Shown: piece by piece, positions 40,945 through 48,143 of the stretch
Numbering within the stretch: the stretch's first letter is position 1
How the letters are laid out: every line of letters begins with the position of its first letter
Assembly: GCA_009782605.1 (NCBI GenBank)
Contig: WRIR01000005.1
Span: 61,737-125,736 of the forward strand
Direction of reading: 5' to 3'
DNA from: Eggerthellaceae bacterium
Lineage (GTDB): Bacteria > Actinomycetota > Coriobacteriia > Coriobacteriales > Eggerthellaceae
Length of the DNA stretch: 64,000 nt
Notes under the pieces: generated by a model
Databases searched by the model: none
What the model saw: the letters and a program-made list of their open reading frames with translations, nothing else
What the model was told of the DNA's origin: nothing
Made by a program: the position numbers and the translations under genes

Positions 40945-41850
40945 ATGATTCGGATAGTCACTGACACGGTTGCGTCCATCCCGGCCGACATGCTGGAAGG
41001 CAAGCCGGTCGACGTGGTGAGCCTGTTCGTCAACCGCGACGGGGTGAGCCACGTCGAGGCGGACATGGACATCGAGACCTTCTATTCCGGGATATCCGGC
41101 TGGATAGACGACATCCCCACGTCAAGCCAGCCTTCGCAACAGGTCCTCGAAGAGGCCTTCTCGCGCATCGCCCAGGCGGGCGACGAGCTGCTGGGCATCT
41201 TCGTGTCGTCGGGCCTCTCCGGCACCTACAACGGGGTGGTCCGCGCCGCGCACGCGGTGAAGAGCCGCATCCCCGAGTTCAAGTTCGCCCTCATGGACTC
41301 CTATTCCTGCGCCTTCGACGAGGGCTGGTCGATACTTGAGGCCGCCGAGGCGGTCCGGAAGGGCTTCGACCTCAACAAATGCATCGAGGCGGTCACCACC
41401 AGCATGAAGGCGACCCGCTTCCTGTTCACGCCGGAGACCCTGGCCTTCCTGCAGAAGGGCGGCCGCATAGGCAACGCCGCCGCGCTCCTCGGCAACCTCG
41501 TCCGCCTCGTGCCGGTGCTGACGGTCGTCGACAGCAAGGCGGCGACGCTTGCGAAGGTCCGCCAGAGGAAGAAGGCGCTTGAGCGGATACTGACGGTGTT
41601 CAAGGAGGATGTCGAGGCCTACGGCTTCAAGAACATCATCGTCCACTACATCGGCGACAAGGCGCCGGCGGTCGAATGGGCGAAGAACGCCATCGAGCCC
41701 CTTGTGGGCAAGGCGGTGCGGGTGTCGCCGGTAAGCCCGGTGGTGGGGGTGCATGTGGGCCCGGCGATAGGGATAGCCTACGAGTGCGAGCGGGCCATGC
41801 CCTACAAGTTCCCCAACGGGGGGCCGCCGGTGCTCTCGTATGAAGGATGA
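40945..41850 (+). CDS. DegV-family fatty-acid-binding protein 1
   Basis: A 301-residue DegV (EDD) fold protein. It starts IRIVTDTVASIP, with SQPSQQVLEEAF and SSGLSGTYNG as ligand-contact loops and GGRIGNAAALLGNLV typical of the C-terminal lobe. Family members (FakB) present fatty acids to the kinase FakA; no fakA is in this window. Strong ribosome site (AAGGGGGAAAG). A long palindrome separates it from a second DegV gene. Confidence 0.88.
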   Translation: MIRIVTDTVASIPADMLEGKPVDVVSLFVNRDGVSHVEADMDIETFYSGISGWIDDIPTSSQPSQQVLEEAFSRIAQAGDELLGIFVSSGLSGTYNGVVRAAHAVKSRIPEFKFALMDSYSCAFDEGWSILEAAEAVRKGFDLNKCIEAVTTSMKATRFLFTPETLAFLQKGGRIGNAAALLGNLVRLVPVLTVVDSKAATLAKVRQRKKALERILTVFKEDVEAYGFKNIIVHYIGDKAPAVEWAKNAIEPLVGKAVRVSPVSPVVGVHVGPAIGIAYECERAMPYKFPNGGPPVLSYEG

Positions 41851-41856
41851 CCTGTG

Positions 41857-41930
41857 GTGTGTCACGGGGTCGGTTCTGTTGACGCACGAGACCCGTCTCA
41901 TGTGTCAACAGAACCGACCCCGTGACACAC
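41857..41930. repeat. Intergenic palindromic element R2 (variant core)
   Basis: Perfect 27-bp arms at 41857-41883 and 41904-41930 begin like the other copies (GTGTGTCACGGGG) but carry GGTCGGTTCTGTTGAC in place of CGTATAAC. The centre GAGAC-cc-GTCTC continues the pairing, giving a nearly unbroken hairpin of about 74 nt between the two DegV genes, strong enough to stop or slow transcription. Confidence 0.8.
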
Positions 41931-41973
41931 GAGGGGCCGCGTGCCAAGGGATTGAGCCAAGAGAGGTGTTGTT

Positions 41974-42909
41974 GTGGGGCCTAAGTGCAATCTGATAATC
42001 GACTCGTGCTGCGACCTGCCATTTGACCTGGTCGACCGCGAAGGCATCGAGCTTCTGGAATTCCCCTACATTATGGAGGACGGGGAGCACAGCGACGACC
42101 TGTACCGGTCGGGCAGCGCCGCGGCCTTCTTCCAGGCGATGAGGGGCGGCGTCCAGCCCTCGACGGCACAGCTGTCGATACCGCGGATACGCGAGTCCTT
42201 CATGAGGGTCGCTGAGAGCGGTGTCCCTGCGGTCTACATCGGGTTCTCCGGCGAGCTTTCCGGGAGCTTCGACGCAGCCCAGATGGTGCATTCCCAGATA
42301 ATGGAGGAATACCCAAAAACCGAGCTCTACCTCGTCGACTCCAAGCTGGCCTCCATCGCCGAGGGCATGGTAGTCTATGAGGCCATCCGGCAGAGGGACC
42401 GGGGGCTTACGGCCGCCGAGCTCGCCGAATGGGCGACCGAGGCCCTGTGCTACGTCAACTGCCAGTTCATGGTCGACGACCTGGAAACCCTGCGCCGGGG
42501 CGGCCGGATACCCTCGTCGGTTGCGTATGCGGGCTCGAAGCTCGACGTGAAGCCCCTGCTCACCATTGACCTTGAGGGGAAACTTGCCCTGGTCGGTGTC
42601 GCCCGCGGCCGGAGGAAGGGCATCAAGCAGCTGGCCGCCTACTACGAGAAGCGTGCGGTCACCACGGCCCCGGGCCAGTGTGTCATACTGGGCCATGCCG
42701 ACTGCCCGAAGGACGTGGAGCGCCTGAAAGAGGCCCTTTCCAAGTCCGACGACAACATACTGTTCCTGGAAGGCTCTATCGGCCCGGTCATCGGGAGCCA
42801 TGTCGGCCCGGGCACGCTCGCGGTGGTCTTCTGGGGCCCGGACCGCAGGGATACCATATCGGTGGCGGACATGATTGCGCGGAAGGTCAAGGGCGAGGAT
42901 CACAGCTAA
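41974..42909 (+). CDS. DegV-family fatty-acid-binding protein 2
   Basis: A 311-residue DegV paralogue: LIIDSCCDLPFDLV at the start, STAQLSIPRIRESF and FSGELSGSFDAA as binding loops, LRRGGRIPSS in the C-terminal lobe. It differs enough from DegV 1 to suggest another acyl-chain preference, as with multiple FakB proteins. GTG 41974 follows AGAGAGGTG. Confidence 0.87.
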   Translation: MGPKCNLIIDSCCDLPFDLVDREGIELLEFPYIMEDGEHSDDLYRSGSAAAFFQAMRGGVQPSTAQLSIPRIRESFMRVAESGVPAVYIGFSGELSGSFDAAQMVHSQIMEEYPKTELYLVDSKLASIAEGMVVYEAIRQRDRGLTAAELAEWATEALCYVNCQFMVDDLETLRRGGRIPSSVAYAGSKLDVKPLLTIDLEGKLALVGVARGRRKGIKQLAAYYEKRAVTTAPGQCVILGHADCPKDVERLKEALSKSDDNILFLEGSIGPVIGSHVGPGTLAVVFWGPDRRDTISVADMIARKVKGEDHS

Positions 42910-42923
42910 CAAGGGGGAACGGG

Positions 42924-43877
42924 ATGGGCAGGACGTTTATTTTCGCGGGAAACGCCGCTGTGGGTTCGGCGATTTCCCCAAACCTCGTGAAAGCGGGCTA
43001 TACGGCAGCAGGCGGCGTGCCCGATGCGGATGTCATACTCATCTACTGCGAGACGCAAGGGAACCTCGAAGACATGCTCTTTGACGAGGGCGGCCTGATG
43101 CAAAGCGCCAAGAAAGGCGCATGGCTGGTCGTCCTGAACGCCTCGACGCCGGACTTCGCCCGCGAGCTGAGCGCGATAGCGATAGTCAACGACCTGCATT
43201 CGGCAGAGGCCCCGCTCGTCATAAACGACGTGACCCGTGCCGACGCCTTCTCCGACCCGGCGAACCTGAGCTGCTTTTTGGCGGGGGAGGCGGAAGACTG
43301 CGAGGATATCGAGCCTTTGATCGGCGCCATCGTCGGCACGGTGGAGGTCACGGGCGCCCCCGGGTCGGCCCAGGCGGCCCGCGCGGCCATGACCATCCAG
43401 CTTGCAGCCCGGCTTGTTGCCTGCATGGAGGCCGAGGCCCTGTGCCGGGTGTCCTCCCTGTCGAGCGCGTCCCTCTTCGACTTCTCGCTTGACCAGGGGT
43501 TTATCACCGAAAAGGCCTCCCGGCTCCTTGAAGCGGTGAGGGAAGAGCGCTTCGAGGGCGCCTATACCGTCCAGATGTGCATGGCCGAGGTGACCGCCGC
43601 GCTCATGACCGCCGACGACGCCGACCTGATCCTGCCCGGTGCGGAGGCGTGCATGCACCTCCTTGAGCTGCTTGCCCTGATAGGCGGCGGGGAAATGGCT
43701 CCGGCCGCGCTCGACCTCGTCTATGGCGACGAGGCGCTGTGCGCAAAGCACGGCCTCGACTGGGCGCAGGCGGAGCAGACCTGGTCCGAAGAGGGGCGCG
43801 ACAGCCTCGACGACGACGAGCCCTGTTCCCGCCGTGACGAGTTCTCCGGCGGCTTCGGGGGCTATTCGTCCAACTGA
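42924..43877 (+). CDS. Beta-hydroxyacid-dehydrogenase-like protein with altered NAD motif
   Basis: A 317-residue protein with the outline of the 3-hydroxyisobutyrate/6-phosphogluconate dehydrogenase superfamily: an N-terminal Rossmann-like start FIFAGNAAVGSAIS, a helix-rich C-terminal half (AARAAMTIQLAARLVACMEAEAL) and an acidic tail. The usual GxGxxG is here GNAAVG, and I do not see the usual NKP/Lys catalytic segment, so it may bind a ligand without being a normal dehydrogenase. ATG 42924 follows AAGGGGGAACGG. It is the last gene of the long run starting at topA, ending 5 bp from a convergent gene. Confidence 0.6.
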   Translation: MGRTFIFAGNAAVGSAISPNLVKAGYTAAGGVPDADVILIYCETQGNLEDMLFDEGGLMQSAKKGAWLVVLNASTPDFARELSAIAIVNDLHSAEAPLVINDVTRADAFSDPANLSCFLAGEAEDCEDIEPLIGAIVGTVEVTGAPGSAQAARAAMTIQLAARLVACMEAEALCRVSSLSSASLFDFSLDQGFITEKASRLLEAVREERFEGAYTVQMCMAEVTAALMTADDADLILPGAEACMHLLELLALIGGGEMAPAALDLVYGDEALCAKHGLDWAQAEQTWSEEGRDSLDDDEPCSRRDEFSGGFGGYSSN

Positions 43878-43882
43878 GTGCT

Positions 43883-44857
43883 TTACCGTGAGCGCCTTAT
43901 CGCGGTCGATGCCGGAAGGTCCTCCTGCATCTCGACGATGTTCTTCCACAGCCGCTTGGGCATGAACTGGCGGCGCAGCTCGGGGTTGTAGCGCGACTCC
44001 ACCGCGATGGTCCGGTAGAAGCGCTTCCATGCCTGCTGCATGACGAGCTCGTCGGGGGTGCGCTCGGGCACGGCGACGAGGTCGGTCTTGACCAGGTACC
44101 ACTCGCGGCCCTCATACACCCCGGCAAGGCGGTGCGCCTCGTCGTAGACCATGAAGGCCTGGGTGTTGAAGCGGCTCGCGAACCAGTCCATGATAAGGGG
44201 GACGACCGAGGCCTTGGGGTTGCATTGCGCAAACCACACGCCGCCCTCCACCTGCTCGAAGCGCAGGAACTGCATGATCCGGTGCCGCTCGTTGTAGACG
44301 GCGCGGTGCGCGGCGACAAAGGGCTCGACAGAGGGGTGGACGAGGTCGCTTAAGACCGACCGCGCGTGTTCCCGGGTGCACAGGCCGCCGCAGCGAGCCC
44401 TGTTCCGGCAGGCCGCGCAGTCGCGGGGGCTGTTCTTTTCCAGGGCATAGCGGAGGAAGCGGTAGACGACGGTGCCGATGTCCGGGTCGTCTGAGAGGGA
44501 GGCGGCCTTGACCGCCTCGAAGACGCTGGGGCCGCAGTTCTTGCAGATGCCCTTCTGGACGCGCAGGGCACGCTCGATGTCGGTGGCAACCTCCCGGACC
44601 GCCTGCCCGAGGCGGGGTTGGAGGTTTTCCGGCCTCACGATGTCGCAGGGGTCGAGCTTTTCCGCGTAGGCAACGAAGACGGCGCTCAAAAGGCCCTCAA
44701 GCGACCCGTCGAACACAAAGGCAAGCTCCCCCAAGCCCCCCACACCGTCATTGCGGGCTTGACCCGCAATCCTGCCCGTGCCGGCCCCCGCTGTCACGCT
44801 TCCACCGTCATTGCGGGCTTGACCCACAACCCTGCCTGCGTAGTGCCGCTGTCCCAT
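43883..44857 (-). CDS. DUF4130 protein, partner of the radical SAM DNA-repair protein (TIGR03915-like)
   Basis: A putative DNA-repair/modification partner. The domain starts at LAFVFDGSLEGLLSAVF and has a Cys cluster (CAACRNRARCGGLC), CNPKASVVPLIMDWFASRF and a final MPKRLWKNIVEMQ block, all typical of this family, always found beside the radical SAM protein upstream. The open frame from ATG 44857 adds about 45 residues translated from two palindromic repeats; GTG 44743 or TTG 44734 would give the normal family start. It overlaps the radical SAM gene by 64 bp if the long form is used. Confidence 0.82.
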   Translation of the reverse strand: MGQRHYAGRVVGQARNDGGSVTAGAGTGRIAGQARNDGVGGLGELAFVFDGSLEGLLSAVFVAYAEKLDPCDIVRPENLQPRLGQAVREVATDIERALRVQKGICKNCGPSVFEAVKAASLSDDPDIGTVVYRFLRYALEKNSPRDCAACRNRARCGGLCTREHARSVLSDLVHPSVEPFVAAHRAVYNERHRIMQFLRFEQVEGGVWFAQCNPKASVVPLIMDWFASRFNTQAFMVYDEAHRLAGVYEGREWYLVKTDLVAVPERTPDELVMQQAWKRFYRTIAVESRYNPELRRQFMPKRLWKNIVEMQEDLPASTAIRRSR

Positions 44858-44918
44858 CCTGCGGCCCCCAAGCCCCCCACACCGTCATTGCGGGCTTGAC
44901 CCGCAATCCTGCCCGTGC
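44728..44918. repeat. Tandem 54-bp direct repeat carrying coding palindromes, copies 2-4
   Basis: A 54-bp sequence at 44728-44781 recurs exactly at 44865-44918. Each copy holds the 26-bp palindrome (44747-44772 and 44884-44909), and a third, diverged palindrome lies between them (44807-44832). The array covers the junction of the radical SAM and DUF4130 genes and is translated as RIAGQARND in both. Confidence 0.85.
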
Positions 44919-46335
44919 ATCGCTCCTCGCCGTCCAAGTCCCCGCCACCTGCCCCTGCCGCGGCGGCTGCGGGTGCCAGCGCGGGCGCCCGCCCGCTGCC
45001 GAAGAGGCGCGACGTCGGCGCCCCTGCGCTTTCGAAGAGGCTCATCTGCCCGGGCAGGGCGCGGTCGGCGCGCCTCCCGTGCCGGCCGCCCTGTATCGGG
45101 GCGGCAAGCTGGGCGCGAAGCCCCTCGCGTGAAAGCCCCACGCCCGTCCCGGCATAGCTGCCGTTGCAGGTGATGAAGAACCGGGCCCGCTTGTAGGCGA
45201 CGCCGAGCTTGCGTATCTCGCCCTCGCGCAGGGTGGCGCTGCGCCGTGCGCGCAGAATGAGCTTCGCCCCGCGCACGCCGATGCCCGGCACGCGCAGAAG
45301 CATCTCGTAGGGGGCGGTGTTGACTTCGACCGGGAAGCTGTCCAGGTTGTTGAGCGCCCAGTTCGCCTTCGGGTCGAGTGCGGGGTCGAGGAAGGGGTGC
45401 TCGGGCGTGATTATCTCGTCCACGTCGAACTCGTAGAAGCGCAGCAGCCAGTCCGCCTGGTAGAGCCGGTGCTCGCGGTCGAGCTGGACGGCGTCGCCGG
45501 CCGGAAGGCGCGCGTCGTGGTTCACGGGCAGGTAGGCACTGAAAAACACCCGCTTCAAGGCGAGGTTCTGGTAAAGCGACGCGGAAAGCCTCAGGATATG
45601 GTAGTCGCTCTCAGGGCTTGCCCCGACGATCATCTGGGTGCTCTGCCCGGCGGGCACGAAGGCACGGCTCTTCTTCGCGGGCCGCTTCGCATACAGGTAA
45701 TGGGTGCCGCGCTTCATGAGGGCCCGCGTGTCCTTGTCCTCGGCGATGCTGTCCTTTATCTGCCGCATGGGGCGCAGGATGTCCTGCTTGCTCTTCTCGG
45801 GGGCGAGCAGGCGCAGGCTGTCCTGCGAGGGCAGCTCCATGTTGACGCTCATGCGGTCGGCAAGGTGCCCCAGGACCCCGACGAGCTCCGGCGAAGCCCC
45901 GGGAACGGCCTTCGCGTGGATATAGCCGCGGAACTGGTATTCGTCCCGCAGGATGCGCAGCGTCTCGACCATGAGCTCGGTGGTGTAGTCGGGGCTGGCT
46001 ATCACCCCGGAGCTCAGGAAAAGCCCCTCGATGTAGTTGCGCCGGTAAAAGCCGATGGTCAGGTCGGCCAGCTCGCGCGGCTTGAAGGCCGCCCGCGCGA
46101 TCTCGTTCGAGCAGCGGTTGACGCAGTACACGCAGTCGTACACGCAGACGTTGGTCTGGAGGACCTTGAGCAGGGTGATGCAGCGCCCGTCGGCCGCAAA
46201 GCTGTGACAGATGCCCGCGGCGACGGTGGACCCGAGCTTCCCCTTCTGGGCATCGCGGTCGATGCCCGAAGAAGTACAGGCAACGTCGTACTTCGCCGCG
46301 TCGGTCAGTATCTCCAGCTTCTCGATTAGGTCCAC
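44794..46335 (-). CDS. Putative DNA modification/repair radical SAM protein (TIGR03916-like)
   Basis: A 513-residue radical SAM enzyme. The cluster motif is C64-x3-C68-x2-C71 (NVCVYDCVYC), preceded by KLGSTVAAGICHSF. A helix-hairpin-helix (LLRVPGIGVRGAKLIL, about residue 355) points to DNA binding. The domain ends near residue 430; the last 80 residues are Ala/Gly-rich, then made of palindromic repeats (GRIAGQARND, GLWVKPAMT). GTG 46335 follows AGGAGG. The upstream promoter carries two LexA-like boxes. The chemical reaction is unknown; the DNA-repair role is a family-level proposal based on association. Confidence 0.85.
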   Translation of the reverse strand: MDLIEKLEILTDAAKYDVACTSSGIDRDAQKGKLGSTVAAGICHSFAADGRCITLLKVLQTNVCVYDCVYCVNRCSNEIARAAFKPRELADLTIGFYRRNYIEGLFLSSGVIASPDYTTELMVETLRILRDEYQFRGYIHAKAVPGASPELVGVLGHLADRMSVNMELPSQDSLRLLAPEKSKQDILRPMRQIKDSIAEDKDTRALMKRGTHYLYAKRPAKKSRAFVPAGQSTQMIVGASPESDYHILRLSASLYQNLALKRVFFSAYLPVNHDARLPAGDAVQLDREHRLYQADWLLRFYEFDVDEIITPEHPFLDPALDPKANWALNNLDSFPVEVNTAPYEMLLRVPGIGVRGAKLILRARRSATLREGEIRKLGVAYKRARFFITCNGSYAGTGVGLSREGLRAQLAAPIQGGRHGRRADRALPGQMSLFESAGAPTSRLFGSGRAPALAPAAAAAGAGGGDLDGEERCTGRIAGQARNDGVGGLGAAGWDSGTTQAGLWVKPAMTVEA

Positions 46336-46350
46336 GCATCCTCCTAAAAC

Positions 46351-46396
46351 CGAATGAATGTTCGTATATAATACACAAACAAAAGTTCGCTGTCAA
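46351..46396 (-). promoter_or_regulatory. SOS-type promoter with two LexA-like boxes
   Basis: On the minus strand: TTGACA (46396-46391), a 17-nt spacer, TATTAT (46373-46368). The spacer contains CGAACTTTTGTTTG (46389-46376), and CGAACATTCATTCG (46364-46351) follows the -10. Each differs from the Gram-positive LexA consensus CGAACnnnnGTTCG at one position. Two boxes placed over the -35/-10 spacer and the start region is a classic LexA-repressed layout. Confidence 0.75.
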
Positions 46397-46489
46397 GCCC
46401 CCTATCCCACACCCGCCGATCCGGCTGCCGCAGGACGAAGGGAAAAGCAAAACCGGCCACTTATCTGGGGTTTTTCCTAAATATCCACA

Positions 46490-46499
46490 CCCCCCCCCC
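46490..46499. repeat. Homopolymer C10 tract upstream of the SipW gene
   Basis: Ten consecutive C at 46490-46499, about 70 bp upstream of the likely -10. Such tracts slip during replication. Confidence 0.7.
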
Positions 46500-46525
46500 T
46501 CTGAAATTCTGCATAATTATTTGTG

Positions 46526-46571
46526 TTTCCGGATAATTTCCGGATGTTTTCACGGCGACCCGTGGTATCAT
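46526..46571 (+). promoter_or_regulatory. Direct-repeat activator site and extended -10 before the SipW locus
   Basis: TTTCCGGAT occurs at 46526-46534 and 46537-46545, an 11-bp period, ending over the expected -35. The extended -10 is TGGTATCAT (46563-46571). There is no -35 consensus, so activator dependence is likely. A 12-bp unit TGTGGTGGTAAT is also duplicated at 46587-46598 and 46603-46614, the second copy touching the start codon. Confidence 0.5.
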
Positions 46572-46612
46572 GAAGTCCATATCGGCTGTGGTGGTAATCA
46601 ATTGTGGTGGTA

Positions 46613-47800
46613 ATGGCGGGAAAGCTGCGTGAGATGGACGAGGTAAATTCTGACAGACTGTCAACGGACGACCGGTCGCCTCTGGACGAGGGCCCCTTCG
46701 CGACCATCGTCGACGGCCGCCCCATGCCCGCAGCCCCCCGCGCCGCCTACGACGTCCGCGACAGCCACGCCGCACCCGCTGCACCCGCACCCGCAGCCGG
46801 CGACGTCGCGGCCGCGGCCCGCGCCGCAGCCGCAGCCGGAGCCGCCCCTGCCGCAGCCGCCGCGGCCCGCGTCGGCGCCGCGCCCGCAACCCAACCTGCG
46901 GCACCCGCGCCAGCAACCCAACCAGCAACCCAACCCGTGCTCGTCGACGCTGCCGCTGCCGCAGCCGCCGTCGACCAGGCGCTCTCCGGGGCCGACCCGC
47001 GGCTCATCGCCCAGCTCAACGAGCAGCTGGCTCAGCTCAACGCGCAGCTGAGCGCGTCGTCAGACCCCCTGCGCCAGTCCGCCCAGCCCACAGCAGCTGT
47101 GGCCGCGCCGGTCTACATCGCTCCCGCATACGCGCCTCCGGCCTACGCCCCCTACCCGGCCGCCTACCCGGAGCCCCAGCCCGCCCCCCTCCCTCCCGAG
47201 AAAGCGCCGCCCACCCCCGGCCAGAGGGCCGGTCGCTTCATGGCTGACTGCCTCTTCGTCCTGATGTGCGTGGCCCTGGTGCTCGGCGCGGCCCTGGTCG
47301 CCGTGTCCAACGAGCCGGGCGAGACCTACCTGGGGTACCGCCTCTACACTGTCAAGACCCCCTCCATGGACCCCCAGCCCGGCGGCCCTCCCGGGGGCTT
47401 CTACTCCGGCGACGTCATTTTGGTGCGCGTCGTGCCGCCCGAGACCCTGCGCGAGGGCGACATCGTCACCTTCGTGCCCAACAAGGCCAACCCCAACGCA
47501 TTCCTGACCCACCGCATCGTGAATATCAAGAACACGCTGACCGACAACCCCGACGAGATACCGGGGCTGTACTTCGTCACGCGCGGCGACGCCAACAACG
47601 CCAATGACCCGCCGATATCCGCCGAGATGGTCGTCGGCAAGAAGGTGGCCTCCGTCCGCGGCCTGGGCTCCGCCCTGCAGGTCGTCCGCGCCAACATTGC
47701 CCCCATCCTCGTATGCGCCCTGGCGGCACTCGCCTTCGCCGCATCCGTGCGCTACTACTTCTCCGACCCCGGCACGAAGAGGAAGAAGGGGGAGAGGTGA
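46613..47800 (+). CDS. SipW-type signal peptidase I (S26B) with long disordered N terminus
   Basis: A membrane protease expected to process the SipW-type substrates downstream. Residues 1-205 are Ala/Pro/Thr-rich and low in complexity. One membrane helix follows (about 207-230), then the catalytic Ser in KTPSMDP (about residue 251) and a His in LTHRIV, giving the Ser-His pair of the archaeal/ER/SipW-like S26B group rather than Ser-Lys; a second membrane helix (about 360-380) and a basic tail end the protein. The ATG at 46613 is used; 46634 is also possible. The long N-terminal tail is unusual for the family. Confidence 0.82.
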   Translation: MAGKLREMDEVNSDRLSTDDRSPLDEGPFATIVDGRPMPAAPRAAYDVRDSHAAPAAPAPAAGDVAAAARAAAAAGAAPAAAAAARVGAAPATQPAAPAPATQPATQPVLVDAAAAAAAVDQALSGADPRLIAQLNEQLAQLNAQLSASSDPLRQSAQPTAAVAAPVYIAPAYAPPAYAPYPAAYPEPQPAPLPPEKAPPTPGQRAGRFMADCLFVLMCVALVLGAALVAVSNEPGETYLGYRLYTVKTPSMDPQPGGPPGGFYSGDVILVRVVPPETLREGDIVTFVPNKANPNAFLTHRIVNIKNTLTDNPDEIPGLYFVTRGDANNANDPPISAEMVVGKKVASVRGLGSALQVVRANIAPILVCALAALAFAASVRYYFSDPGTKRKKGER

Positions 47801-48143
47801 ACAGCGTCAGTTCTGACAAATCGGCGGTGAATGCCCGGTCGTTTTCGCCTGCCCGCTCCCGCATGCTGCCCCCCCCCCCTTTTTTTTTTCGGACTAGTCC
47901 CGCTGCCCGGCCGCACACCCGGCCGCACACCCGAGAAACCGAAGCAAGCTGCTTCTTTTGCCCTGACAGAGACAGGACGAAGGGGGGAGCCATGAAGACA
48001 TGAGCAGGCCCGCAGGCCCGATGCCGGTGTGACCCGCCCCCCGGAAGGGCGGTCGTGCATAGCAAGCAAGCAAGAAGCGGAAGCAAGCAAGCAAACAAGT
48101 GGAAGAAAGCAACCGAAGAACGAACGAGAAGGAGTGAGACCCC
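47801..48143. other. Leader region of the TasA-like gene with simple repeats
   Basis: No credible gene. It holds C11 followed directly by T10 (47869-47889), a small hairpin GAAGCA-agc-TGCTTC near 47940, and an AAGC/AGCA tetranucleotide array (48060-48100) just upstream of the ribosome site AAGGAG (48130-48135). The features sit where they could vary transcript level or translation. Confidence 0.6.

Noticed and set aside
44728..44918. CRISPR-like array
   Set aside because: Only two exact 54-bp copies with one diverged palindrome between them, inside coding sequence; no regular spacers and no cas genes in the window.
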